From: Azonexus hydrophilus
Lineage (GTDB): Bacteria > Pseudomonadota > Gammaproteobacteria > Burkholderiales > Rhodocyclaceae
Direction: 5' to 3'
Assembly (NCBI RefSeq): GCF_001956855.1
Contig: NZ_MTHD01000002.1
Coordinates: forward strand, 558,001 to 622,000
Length of the DNA: 64,000 nucleotides
In this document: piece after piece, positions 17,514-28,269 of the stretch
Layout: each line of letters begins with the position of its first letter
How positions within the stretch are numbered: position 1 is the first letter of the stretch
Translations under genes and position numbers: made by a program
The notes under the pieces: generated by a model
Told to the model about the DNA's origin: nothing
The model's input: only the letters and a program-made list of their open reading frames with translations
Databases searched by the model: none

Positions 17514-19391
17514 ATGGCCGTTGCCCGCTCTCCCTGGTCGTCATCGTTGCAGCGTCCGCTTCTGGCAGCCGGTCTGCTGCTGGCGGCGGCAACCGGTCTG
17601 TTGCTCAATCTTGTACAACCGGGCCTTTTTTCCAGTGCCTTGCTTGTTTCTGCGGGTCTTGCCCTGCTCTGGCTTGGTTACGTCGAATACCAGCATTTCC
17701 GCTCGATCTCGCAGGCCTACGATCTTGCCATGCAGGCGGCTCACGATGGGTTCTGGAACTGGAACCCTGTTACCAAGAAATTGCAGGTTGGTTCCCGCTT
17801 GTTGCAGATACTCGGCTACCGCCAGGATTTTCTGCCCGACACCCATGCTTGGCTGAGACTGGTGCATCCGGACGATGTGGCTTTTTACAATCGCGCCGTG
17901 GCACGCCATATTAAGGGTGAAACGGATCACTTCTACTGCGAGTACCGGGTGCTGGCCAGTGATGGACAGTATCGCTGGATTGCTTCCCGTGGTCTGGCCG
18001 TGCGTGATGGACGGGGAACCGCTTACCAGATGGTCGGTTCGGTGACGGACATCACGGAGCGGCGCCAGCATCAGGAAGAGCTGGAGTTTCTTGCCCAGCA
18101 CGACGTGTTGACCGGTTTGCCGAACCGACTGTTGTTTGCCGAGCATCTGCAGGCGGCAATCACTGAGGGCCGTGAACAAACACATCGTCTTGCCGTGCTT
18201 TTCATCGACCTCGACCGTTTCAAGAACATCAACGATACCTTGGGGCACCGTGCTGGTGACCAGATGCTGCAAACGGTCTCGATGACGCTAAGGGCAAGCC
18301 TGCCGGCCAATTGTCGTCTGTATCGCCAGGGCGGCGACGAATTCATTGTCTTGATCAATCCATTGCCGGCAGGTACCGATGCCATGGATATTGCACTGAA
18401 AATCAAGGAGCAGATCACCGAGCCGATTGCGGGTGGCGAAAACGACTTTTTCACCAGTGCCAGTATCGGCGTCAGTCTCTTCCCGGATGATGCAGGCGAC
18501 GGGGAGACATTGCTGCGTCACGCCGACACGGCAATGTATGCTGCGAAAGCCGTCGGCGGAAATGCCATACGCTTTCATACCGCCCAGATGGATCAGCGAG
18601 TCAGTTTGCGCATGTCGCTGGAAACCAGGCTACGCAAGGCTTTGCAGGAAAACCAGTTCGAATTGTATTTCCAGCCGCAGGTTGCCGCCGAAGATGGCCG
18701 CCTGGTCGGCGCCGAAGCCTTGCTGCGCTGGCATGACGGGGATTCGATGATTCCGCCGGATCAGTTCATTCCGGTTGCTGAGGAATGTGGTTTGATCGTG
18801 CCGATTGGTGAATGGGTGATTGCCCGGGCTGTCGGCCAGATTGCCGAGTGGCGCAATCGCCATGCGCTGGTACCGCCGATCGCCATCAATCTTTCACCAC
18901 GTCAGTTCTGGCGCCCTTCGGTGTCGCATTGCATTCTTGACGCGCTGAACTTTGCCGGTCTGCCAACGTCGGTACTTGAAGTCGAGATCACGGAGTCCGT
19001 GGTGCTTGATCCTGAAGGCGACAGCATCGAGCAGCTGGGACGGTTGCGTGAAGCCGGGATCGGTATTGCGCTCGATGATTTCGGTACCGGCTATTCTTCC
19101 CTCTCCTATCTGCAGCGACTGCCGGTTGGCGTTTTGAAGATCGATCGCTCCTTCATCAAGTCGCTGGTCGTCGACGAAGGCGCGGCGGGCAGCGAGCCAC
19201 TGGTGCGCGCGATCATCGCCATGGCGCACAGCCTTTCGTTGAAAGTGGTTGCCGAAGGCGTGGAAACGCCCGAACAGCTACAGGCCTTGAGATATCTTGG
19301 CTGCGACATTATTCAGGGCTACCTGTTCAGCCGACCGCTCGCGCCAGGTGAATTTGCCGAAAAATACCTGGTTGACCGCAAGAATCCATAA
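17514..19391 (+). CDS. Membrane PAS-GGDEF-EAL protein (c-di-GMP turnover)
   Basis: A 625-residue cyclic-di-GMP protein. Two predicted membrane segments (about 13-33 and 38-55) are followed by a PAS fold (65-185, ending in the PAC-type VTDITERR), a GGDEF domain with intact GGDEF at 273-277, and an EAL domain with EAL at 401-403 and DDFGTGYSS further on. No RxxD inhibitory site precedes GGDEF. Both catalytic signatures are intact, so it may be bifunctional or mainly a phosphodiesterase. It begins 17 nt after moaA and may be cotranscribed. Confidence 0.93.
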   Translation: MAVARSPWSSSLQRPLLAAGLLLAAATGLLLNLVQPGLFSSALLVSAGLALLWLGYVEYQHFRSISQAYDLAMQAAHDGFWNWNPVTKKLQVGSRLLQILGYRQDFLPDTHAWLRLVHPDDVAFYNRAVARHIKGETDHFYCEYRVLASDGQYRWIASRGLAVRDGRGTAYQMVGSVTDITERRQHQEELEFLAQHDVLTGLPNRLLFAEHLQAAITEGREQTHRLAVLFIDLDRFKNINDTLGHRAGDQMLQTVSMTLRASLPANCRLYRQGGDEFIVLINPLPAGTDAMDIALKIKEQITEPIAGGENDFFTSASIGVSLFPDDAGDGETLLRHADTAMYAAKAVGGNAIRFHTAQMDQRVSLRMSLETRLRKALQENQFELYFQPQVAAEDGRLVGAEALLRWHDGDSMIPPDQFIPVAEECGLIVPIGEWVIARAVGQIAEWRNRHALVPPIAINLSPRQFWRPSVSHCILDALNFAGLPTSVLEVEITESVVLDPEGDSIEQLGRLREAGIGIALDDFGTGYSSLSYLQRLPVGVLKIDRSFIKSLVVDEGAAGSEPLVRAIIAMAHSLSLKVVAEGVETPEQLQALRYLGCDIIQGYLFSRPLAPGEFAEKYLVDRKNP

Positions 19392-19409
19392 AGCCCCAAA
19401 GGGACGTGA

Positions 19410-19565
19410 TCAGGGATATATCTTGCAGAAGCCGATGCCGTTGACCGGGTCGCTGACCAGCCCCAGCAAGGTGAAGAATATCGACATGCCAATGAAAAAG
19501 GCGACCCAGCGGGCCGCCTTTCTGTGACGTGCTACCAGGTCCTTGCAGGGCTGGCAGAAGCGCAC
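19410..19565 (-). CDS. Possible small Cys-rich single-pass membrane protein
   Basis: An open frame just after typA reads 51 codons from a GTG at 19565 (VRFCQPCKDLVARHRKAA...). It has a CxxC pair, a basic patch, one hydrophobic helix (about residues 20-37) and a Cys-containing tail ending in KIYP. Upstream in the same frame, inside the typA stop region, lies a second CxxC (CAVC) with no start codon before it. A weak AGG precedes the GTG. The frame overlaps the typA terminator hairpin, which argues against it. The composition looks like a real protein, but it is unproven. Confidence 0.35.
   Translation of the reverse strand: MRFCQPCKDLVARHRKAARWVAFFIGMSIFFTLLGLVSDPVNGIGFCKIYP
19495..19523 (-). 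terminator. Terminator downstream of typA
   Basis: On minus: AAAGGCG-GCCC, 3-nt loop, then GGGT-CGCCTTT followed by TTC. One stem pair is G-U on this strand and A-C on plus, so the hairpin favours the typA direction, although it could also stop the converging GGDEF-EAL transcript. Confidence 0.7.
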
Positions 19566-19575
19566 GCTTGCCTGC

Positions 19576-21417
<1,842 letters not shown>

Positions 21418-21535
21418 GGGAGCGAATTTGGCCAGAAAAATCAAAGGCGTGATTCTACCATCCCGTGTTGCGGCGCAGCATCCATTCGTGCAGAAAAGAA
21501 GGAAATTTTAGTGCGGGTGATGTTTGGACAGTTGT

Positions 21536-24292
21536 TCAGACATACTCCTTGCTCACGCTTGCACAGGATTTTTCTCTGTGCCTGGTGGTGGCGCCAAGAG
21601 TGTATTTGAAGCTGCCGTTATTCGCTGCGCTGACGCGGATGCGGCCAATTGCCGTCCCTTCCGCCATGCGTGTCAGTACCGCCCCGGCTATTTCCGGCAA
21701 CAGGGTTCCGTTGAGGATGTGATCGACATTGCGAGCGCCGGAATCAACTTCGGTACAGCGTGCCAGCACGGCATCGACCAGCTTTTCATCCCAGGCAAAC
21801 TCGGCCTTGTGGTTGGTGGTGATTCGGGACTGGATGCGGTGCAGCTTGAGCTCGATGATCTGCTGCAGCACCGCGTCGGCAATCGGGTAGTACGGTATCA
21901 CCTTCAGCCGCCCCAGAAAGGCCGGCTTGAACGACTTGTACAAAATCGGCCGCAGCATCTCCGCCAGCGCATCGGCCGCCGGCAGTTCGACGGTTGGCTT
22001 GTTCAGGCAGGCCTGCATTATCTGGCTCGAACCAACGTTGCTGGTCAGGATGATCAGCGTATTGCGAAAATCAATTTCGCGGCCTTCGGCATCATCGAGC
22101 ACGCCCTTGTCAAAAACCTGGAAAAAGAGCTCAAGTACGTCTGGATGAGCCTTCTCCACCTCGTCAAGCAGCACGACACTGTAAGGATTGCGCCGTACCG
22201 CTTCGGTCAGGACACCACCCTCGCCGTACCCGACGTAGCCCGGCGGGGACCCTTTCAAACCGGAAACACTGTGCGCTTCCTGATACTCGCTCATGTTGAT
22301 GGTGACCAGTTTTCTTTCACCGCCATAGAGAATGTCGGCCAGCGCCAGCGCGGTTTCGGTCTTGCCGACACCTGACGGACCGACGAACAGGAACACGCCC
22401 TTGGGTTTGTCCGGATCTTCCAGGTTGGCCCGCGCCGTCCTTACCCGCTGAACGATCGCCGCCAGCGCATGATCTTGGCCAATCACCCGCTCTTGCAGAA
22501 GTGACTGCAGATTGAGCACGGTCTTTATTTCATCCTTGACCATTTTCCCCAGGGGAATTCCGGTCCAGGCAGCGACGATTTCGGCGACGATATGGCCATC
22601 GACCTGCAACGGCACCATCGGGTTTTCGCCTTGTAACTGTCGCAGTGCGACAAGCGCCTCGTCCAGCTGGTTGTTGGCAGAACCCGCTCGGGCCGTATTC
22701 TTGCTGCCACGCCTTTTTTTCGTGACAGGGTGGTTGACCGCAGAATTCCCCTCCTCCGCCTGCTTGCGCATTTCGAGTATTCGGGAAACCAGTATTTTTT
22801 CTTCCTCGTAGCGCGCCTTGAAATGCAGAAGATCCGATTCGATGGCAGCAATCTGTGCTTTCAGTTCACCGATGCGTGTGTCGTGCCACATGCCGCTGGA
22901 TGCTTCGCGTTCCAGTGCGGAAAGTTCGGCACGCTCGCGGGCAATGCGCTTCTCGGCCTCGTCTATCAGCGCAGGGGTTGCGCTCTGGCCTAGGGCCACT
23001 TTGGCACAGGCGGTATCAAGCACGCTGATGGCCTTGTCCGGCAGTTGCCGACCACTGATATAGCGATGTGAAAGACGCACCGCTTCGGTAACGGCTTCAT
23101 CCATGACGCGAATGCCGAAATGTTTTTCCATCAGCGGGACCATGCCTCGCAACATGGCTGCGGCGAGCGGTTCAGACGGCTCCTCGACCTTGACAACCTG
23201 AAAGCGGCGCGCGAGCGCTGCATCTTTCTCGAAATATTTCTTGTACTCGGCCCAGGTGGTGGCTGCGATGGTGCGCAGTTCACCGCGCGCCAGCGCCGGC
23301 TTGAGCAGATTGGCGGCGTCGTTCTGGCCGGACTGGCCGCCTGCACCGATCATCGTGTGCGCCTCGTCGATGAAGAGGATGATCGGTTTCGGACTTTTCT
23401 TGACTTCGTCGATGACGTTTTTCAGGCGGTTCTCGAACTCTCCCTTGACGCTGGCACCAGCTTGCAAGAGGCCCATATCGAGGGTGTGCAACGCGACCTC
23501 TGCCAGCGGTGGTGGCACATCTCCGGCGGCGATGCGCAAGGCCAGTCCTTCGACAACGGCTGTTTTGCCGACACCGGCTTCGCCGGTCAGAATGGGGTTG
23601 TTCTGGCGACGACGCATCAGGATGTCGATGACCTGACGGATCTCCCCGTCACGACCAACGACAGGGTCGACCTTGCCAGCACGGGCAAGCTGCGTCAGAT
23701 TGCTCGTGAACTGATCAAGTGCGGGAGTTTTGCAAACTTCAGGTGCTGCGCTTCGAGTTGCGCTCACCTTTTCTTCCACGCCGTCGTGAGTTTCAGCCAA
23801 ACCACGGACCTCTGCTGCTTCGGAAGAAGCTTCAGTCATCTTGTCGAAGTTGTGCTTGAGTTCATCCAGTCTGACCTTGGTCAGTAGCCTTGAGCCGCGG
23901 AAGGCCAGTTGCACCAGTTCGGGCGCCGTGAGCAATGCCAGCAGTAGATGACCGGAACGAATACGCGGCAAGCGGGCGTCAAGAGAGGCGATCAGCCAAG
24001 CCTGCTCGAACAGCTTGGGAAGGTGCATTGAAAAAACCGGCGTGCGGTTGTTGCCGGTCTTGAAGCCGTCAATCTCATGGTTGAGTTCGCGCTCAAGGCC
24101 AGTCGGACTGATTCCCGATAGTTTGGCAATGACCACCAGATCACTGCCAGGTTGTTCGAGAAGCGCCAGCAGCAGATGTTCCAGGTCAATTTCGTAGTTG
24201 CCTCGTGAAATGCACAAACCGGCGGCACGTTCGGTTGCCTGGCGACAGGTGGAATTCAGTTTGCTGATCAATGTCTTCAATGACGTACTCAT
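21536..24292 (-). CDS. tssH: T6SS ATPase ClpV (TssH)
   Basis: AAA+ unfoldase that recycles contracted TssB/TssC sheaths. 918 residues. The N-terminal Clp-N domain (1-150) is followed by AAA1 with Walker A GEAGVGKT and Walker B ILFIDEAH, a coiled-coil M domain (about 430-540) and AAA2 with GPSGVGKT and VVLLDEVEKAHPDV. A Lys/Arg-rich stretch (KKRRGSK) precedes AAA2. The ClpV class rather than ClpB is supported by the divergent N-domain and its position as last gene of the tss operon. One copy of the TGCGGTCRAC word lies inside (22733-22742). Confidence 0.95.
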   Translation of the reverse strand: MSTSLKTLISKLNSTCRQATERAAGLCISRGNYEIDLEHLLLALLEQPGSDLVVIAKLSGISPTGLERELNHEIDGFKTGNNRTPVFSMHLPKLFEQAWLIASLDARLPRIRSGHLLLALLTAPELVQLAFRGSRLLTKVRLDELKHNFDKMTEASSEAAEVRGLAETHDGVEEKVSATRSAAPEVCKTPALDQFTSNLTQLARAGKVDPVVGRDGEIRQVIDILMRRRQNNPILTGEAGVGKTAVVEGLALRIAAGDVPPPLAEVALHTLDMGLLQAGASVKGEFENRLKNVIDEVKKSPKPIILFIDEAHTMIGAGGQSGQNDAANLLKPALARGELRTIAATTWAEYKKYFEKDAALARRFQVVKVEEPSEPLAAAMLRGMVPLMEKHFGIRVMDEAVTEAVRLSHRYISGRQLPDKAISVLDTACAKVALGQSATPALIDEAEKRIARERAELSALEREASSGMWHDTRIGELKAQIAAIESDLLHFKARYEEEKILVSRILEMRKQAEEGNSAVNHPVTKKRRGSKNTARAGSANNQLDEALVALRQLQGENPMVPLQVDGHIVAEIVAAWTGIPLGKMVKDEIKTVLNLQSLLQERVIGQDHALAAIVQRVRTARANLEDPDKPKGVFLFVGPSGVGKTETALALADILYGGERKLVTINMSEYQEAHSVSGLKGSPPGYVGYGEGGVLTEAVRRNPYSVVLLDEVEKAHPDVLELFFQVFDKGVLDDAEGREIDFRNTLIILTSNVGSSQIMQACLNKPTVELPAADALAEMLRPILYKSFKPAFLGRLKVIPYYPIADAVLQQIIELKLHRIQSRITTNHKAEFAWDEKLVDAVLARCTEVDSGARNVDHILNGTLLPEIAGAVLTRMAEGTAIGRIRVSAANNGSFKYTLGATTRHREKSCASVSKEYV

Positions 24293-24319
24293 TGGCTATT
24301 GCTTTCTTTATTGGGGTAT

Positions 24320-25384
24320 CTAATGAATCGCGTGGGTGATGTAGCGGCAGTCGCCGCGGTCATTTAGCTCTGGACGGCTGGCGATGAAGGTGTCGTAACC
24401 AAGTTGGCAGCCCTGTCCGGCGAGCAGGACCAGAGGACGTACATCCTCGGCACGAAGGATTGGCCGAATTTCAAACTCGAACTCTCCTCCCGTCGTCAGA
24501 TTCAGCAGCTTTTCAAGGGCTTTTGCCAAGGCACCGCAGGGCATGAATTCGGTGTAGCGCTCATGCGTCAGTGGTCCGATACTGATGCGGATGCGCAGGT
24601 TACGTTGCCAAACCCGTTCGCCGACCAGTGTATTGGTGCCGAGCAATGAGTTTTTGTTGCCAAGCGTGGAGCGTTGCTCTGGCGGCACAACACACCAGCG
24701 TCCGACGAATTGCTCGATCAAAACGATTTCCCGAAAATATCCGCAGAGCAACCGTTTCAGGGCTTCAGCAGAAAACGGACGCTGCCGAATAAGGCCGGTA
24801 AAGCAGGCCAGCGATTCATCTTCAACGACACCTGGATGGCTGTTCAAGCGTTCGCGCAGCGTATCAAAGCCCATACCGCCGAGTGCCAGGATCAGAGGCA
24901 GGAATCGGTCTTTTCGATTTCCTTCATACTGGATTGGCAGCTTGTATTTTTTCCAGGCCCGATAGAAATGACCGACTGCCCGGTTAGTAAACAGATCAAG
25001 AAAAGCCCGTCCGGCGGTATCGCGGTTGAACCGCTCATGGAGAATCACCTGCTCGGTGTAATGAATAGGCAGGGTGCCATTGACGCCCAGCATCCCCATG
25101 AAACTCGGCGTGATCTCAACCTGTTCCAGCTCCGCTGTTTCGAGGCCTTCATCATCAAGTCGGTAGCCAGACTGCATGCTGTCTACCTGGCTTGGCGCAA
25201 AACCGAGGCGCAGCGAGTTGCGGAAACGGATTTGTTCGCTAACTGCATCATTGTTCACGGAGCCTGCTGTTTTCCGGAACACGAGTTCATAGAGTCGTAC
25301 CAGATGGAAAAACTCGTAGCGTTCCGGAGTCAGTTGACTCTGCTCTATTACCCCAGGATCGATTCGCCGTTGCGTGGTGCGCAT
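24320..25384 (-). CDS. tssG: T6SS baseplate subunit TssG
   Basis: Baseplate wedge protein of the ImpH/VasB family, 354 residues, normal length. The N-terminus has the characteristic RYEFFHLVRLYE (fits FFxLVRLLE-type). Later come the family segment FLDLFTNRAVGHFYRAWKKY and the central HYTEQVILHERFNRD. It overlaps the upstream tssF by 37 nt, which fixes the pairing and suggests translational coupling. It works with TssE, TssF and TssK to build the wedge around the spike. Confidence 0.93.
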   Translation of the reverse strand: MRTTQRRIDPGVIEQSQLTPERYEFFHLVRLYELVFRKTAGSVNNDAVSEQIRFRNSLRLGFAPSQVDSMQSGYRLDDEGLETAELEQVEITPSFMGMLGVNGTLPIHYTEQVILHERFNRDTAGRAFLDLFTNRAVGHFYRAWKKYKLPIQYEGNRKDRFLPLILALGGMGFDTLRERLNSHPGVVEDESLACFTGLIRQRPFSAEALKRLLCGYFREIVLIEQFVGRWCVVPPEQRSTLGNKNSLLGTNTLVGERVWQRNLRIRISIGPLTHERYTEFMPCGALAKALEKLLNLTTGGEFEFEIRPILRAEDVRPLVLLAGQGCQLGYDTFIASRPELNDRGDCRYITHAIH

Positions 25385-27177
25385 CGGATCAACTCCTCTC
25401 CGGTTCTTTTTGAAATTACAAGCAACTGGACAAAACTATTCAGGCCCACGTACAGGCCAAGGAAACGATCGATACAGCGGCTGAAAACATCGAGGCCGCT
25501 ACCCACGAAACTTGACTCGTCGATCGTGAGCCGGACCTCCAGGCCACGGATAAAGCAGGCGAATGGCTTGCCGGGCATCCAGAGAGTCTTGCTTGTTTGT
25601 TCAATACCGAGCACACCTTCGATTTGTCGTCGTGTGCTGGCGGTTCCCGGTAAATCATAAAGAGCGAGCATTTCCTGAAATGCCTTGAGGCCAGTATCTG
25701 TCAGCGATAACTGATTCAATGACAGGTGGGAAATGATTCGCCATTGACCATCCCGCCGGTGGTCAAACCGGCTTGGCTGGCTGGGTTTGCGCAACAACTT
25801 GATCGAACGAACGCTTGAGCCGCCTTCAAGAAAGAGATCCCCAGACGGAAGTCCTACCGACATCAGTGTTGGCAATTCCCGATTGGTGCAAGTCAGTTGA
25901 AGGCTCAGTACATCGGTTTTGGGCTGAACTGGATCAAAGTCGGCGTCGACAATGGATAGCGAGGTTTCGTAACCCGGACTGGTTTCGGCAACCATCGGAT
26001 CTCGTTGCGCGTACCAGTAGTACCCATTCCGTTCAGGCGTTTCTCCGTGGCGCAACGAAAAGAACGGACGAAATTCGGTAATTGACTCACCCTGAGGGGT
26101 TTGTCGAATACGCCTTACCGAGTCGATGGAATAGATATCGTACGCGTAGGCCCTGCGTCCATCAGCAACGACTGGGTAGGCGGATTGGCGATGATTGATC
26201 CTGACCGGATCGCCGCGCTGGGCGAAAAGATTGACAACAGGGACGCATCCAAGTCGCAGATTCTGTGTTGTCAGTGTCTGCAGGAGGCGAGAGGTATCAC
26301 TGTCGGCACGAATGCTGCCCAACGCAATACTCAGCCTGATTGTTGCTTCGCCAAGGATTTCCGGTGGTATTGCAGCAAGATCGATATCAAAAAAATTGAA
26401 TTTTTCCGGAAAGCAGAAATACTCGGTCAGATAGCGATAGGCGCCATGCGCAGTGTCCGGCATTTCGAACAAGGCCTCGTCTTCGGCAAAACCGACTTCA
26501 CTGATCAAACCAGGCTGTGCGATACGCCAACGCTGGTCAGTGCCGATGGCGTAGACCTTCAATTGCCGAAGAAAGAGCGAATCCCGCAAGGCTGAAGCTA
26601 CTGAGGGCTCTGCATCAATGTAGACACGCAGGGTCTTCAGTTGCCGAAACCCGTCTTTAACGCTGTCGCCGTGCAAGGCCAGCGAAAACGAAAGCAGCGC
26701 ATTGCTGCCGACTGGCAGACGTACTTCTCCTGGGGCTGCGGCGATTGGGTCAAAAGTCAGATTTTCGATGCTGACCGGGGTCAGCTGCACATTCCATGCC
26801 GTACGAAATTTGCATACAGCTCCCTTGATTGGCCGTGACTGCAGTTCGGTATTGCGAGGAATGCTGGAAACGCTACCCTGTCCGCGTCCGTAGTCGAAAT
26901 GCGCAATCGAGCAACTTGGAAACGGGCGGAGGTAGTGCGGGTACAGAACATTGAGCAAGGCTTCTGTAAACTGCGGGTAGCTGTCCTCGAGTTTTTTCGA
27001 GACGCGCGCCGTGAGCAACGCGAAGGACTGGATCATCCGTTCGACGTGCGGATCGTCACACCCCTCTCCCGATAGCAGCAATTGCGCAGCAAGTTTGGGA
27101 TAGCGTTCGGCAAACTGGCGGGAATGCTGACGCAGAAAAGCAAGCTCTCGCTCGTAGTAAGGAAGAAGATCTTCCAA
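25348..27177 (-). CDS. tssF: T6SS baseplate subunit TssF
   Basis: Largest baseplate wedge protein (ImpG/VasA family), 609 residues. The start MEDLLPYYERELAFLRQH is the canonical TssF N-terminus, but the start codon is TTG (27177-27175); no ATG fits. ERMIQSFALLTARVSKKLED and the LYPHYLRPFPS segment are family hallmarks. It is separated from the tssE stop by zero bases. Confidence 0.94.
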   Translation of the reverse strand: MEDLLPYYERELAFLRQHSRQFAERYPKLAAQLLLSGEGCDDPHVERMIQSFALLTARVSKKLEDSYPQFTEALLNVLYPHYLRPFPSCSIAHFDYGRGQGSVSSIPRNTELQSRPIKGAVCKFRTAWNVQLTPVSIENLTFDPIAAAPGEVRLPVGSNALLSFSLALHGDSVKDGFRQLKTLRVYIDAEPSVASALRDSLFLRQLKVYAIGTDQRWRIAQPGLISEVGFAEDEALFEMPDTAHGAYRYLTEYFCFPEKFNFFDIDLAAIPPEILGEATIRLSIALGSIRADSDTSRLLQTLTTQNLRLGCVPVVNLFAQRGDPVRINHRQSAYPVVADGRRAYAYDIYSIDSVRRIRQTPQGESITEFRPFFSLRHGETPERNGYYWYAQRDPMVAETSPGYETSLSIVDADFDPVQPKTDVLSLQLTCTNRELPTLMSVGLPSGDLFLEGGSSVRSIKLLRKPSQPSRFDHRRDGQWRIISHLSLNQLSLTDTGLKAFQEMLALYDLPGTASTRRQIEGVLGIEQTSKTLWMPGKPFACFIRGLEVRLTIDESSFVGSGLDVFSRCIDRFLGLYVGLNSFVQLLVISKRTGEELIRCAPRNGESILG

Positions 27178-27657
27178 TTAAGCTCCTGTTCGCGGTCTAT
27201 GCCGACTGACGGAATATTGGAGGCTGGTCGGTTGCAGCAGGGCGTCGAATGCAACTGGCTCCTGTGCCGGTCTGACGTACAAAACGGCATTGATCGAGAA
27301 ATACAGGGCATTCACCGTCTTGCGGTGAAGTTCAAGCGCTACTCGCACATCGCGAAGTCGAGGTTCGTGGGCGACGATGGCACCTTCAATGGCTGTGCAG
27401 ATACGGCGCCGGTCATGGACGTTGGCCAGGCTCAGTCCAGCAAAATCGCTCATGCCGAATCCGGCGACCGAGTCCGCAGCCAGTGGAAACTCGCTGCACC
27501 ATTGCTCATCGAGAATCGCCCTGGTGTTCAATAAAGCTTCAAGGTCTCGCGCTACAGAATCCTTCAGCTGGTCAAGCGAAAGGCGTCGACGCACAGCCCC
27601 GACGGGCAGATCGTCGAACAGCTTGTCAAATAGGGATGGCTCGAAACCTTTCGTCAT
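27178..27657 (-). CDS. tssE: T6SS baseplate protein TssE (gp25-like)
   Basis: Homologue of phage T4 gp25 lysozyme-like wedge protein that initiates sheath polymerisation. 159 residues with the typical SLDQLKDSVARDLEALLNTR core, in which the ELxxLLNTR-type motif is recognisable, followed by the FGMSDF segment and an AIxxHEPRL motif. It starts 45 nt after the hcp stop. It directly abuts tssF. Confidence 0.9.
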   Translation of the reverse strand: MTKGFEPSLFDKLFDDLPVGAVRRRLSLDQLKDSVARDLEALLNTRAILDEQWCSEFPLAADSVAGFGMSDFAGLSLANVHDRRRICTAIEGAIVAHEPRLRDVRVALELHRKTVNALYFSINAVLYVRPAQEPVAFDALLQPTSLQYSVSRHRPRTGA

Positions 27658-27702
27658 GAGAAAGGGCGGAAACCGGGTTCCGCCGCTTCTTTCAAAAGAA
27701 CA

Positions 27703-28239
27703 TCAACTCAGATTCGGCGTGTTCTTGGCAAGATTCCATGCTCCCTGAATATTGACCTTGCCGGACTTGTTGCCGTCGATATTCAGTTCATCGTAGGTCC
27801 ATTTGACTGCCGAGTATTTGAGGGAGAAGATTTCCTTTGGAATACCTTCATCATCAACCGAGGGGGATACTGAGGCGATGATGACGTTCTTCAGTTCAAT
27901 TTTCATGTATTGATGACGATTTTGTGTTCCGGATGGGTTGCCAGTCGTGTTTTTCCCGCCGAATGCCCGGTAAAAATAGATGACAACATCGTTCACCACC
28001 AAGCCGGAAGAGCAGGCTTGGTAAAGCTTGGGACTGGAACCATCAATGTCCTTGGTGAAGATCATTTCACCGTGCTCGACCCGTTCTGCGGTATGGCCGC
28101 CAGCCCCGGATGCTGTAGCAGATTTCGGCTGACGCATCGTATGGCTCCAGCTCGATACCTCCACCTGGTCCTTGTGCTTGGAATCGCGGGAATCGCCCTT
28201 GATATCGCTTCCCATGAACTCAACGTATATATCCTTCAT
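27703..28239 (-). CDS. hcp: T6SS tube protein Hcp (TssD)
   Basis: Hexameric inner-tube protein that is propelled out of the cell and also acts as effector carrier. 178 residues, beginning MKDIYVEFMGSDIKGDSRD, with the Hcp1-family pattern HGEMIFTKDIDGSSPKL and the C-terminal KWTYDELNIDGNKSG. A loop insert (GGKNTTGNPSGTQNRHQ) around residue 110 is a little longer than usual. A clear AGGAG lies upstream. It sits between tssC and tssE. Confidence 0.95.
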   Translation of the reverse strand: MKDIYVEFMGSDIKGDSRDSKHKDQVEVSSWSHTMRQPKSATASGAGGHTAERVEHGEMIFTKDIDGSSPKLYQACSSGLVVNDVVIYFYRAFGGKNTTGNPSGTQNRHQYMKIELKNVIIASVSPSVDDEGIPKEIFSLKYSAVKWTYDELNIDGNKSGKVNIQGAWNLAKNTPNLS

Positions 28240-28269
28240 TTCGTGCTTTCTCCTAGGTAATAAAAAACA

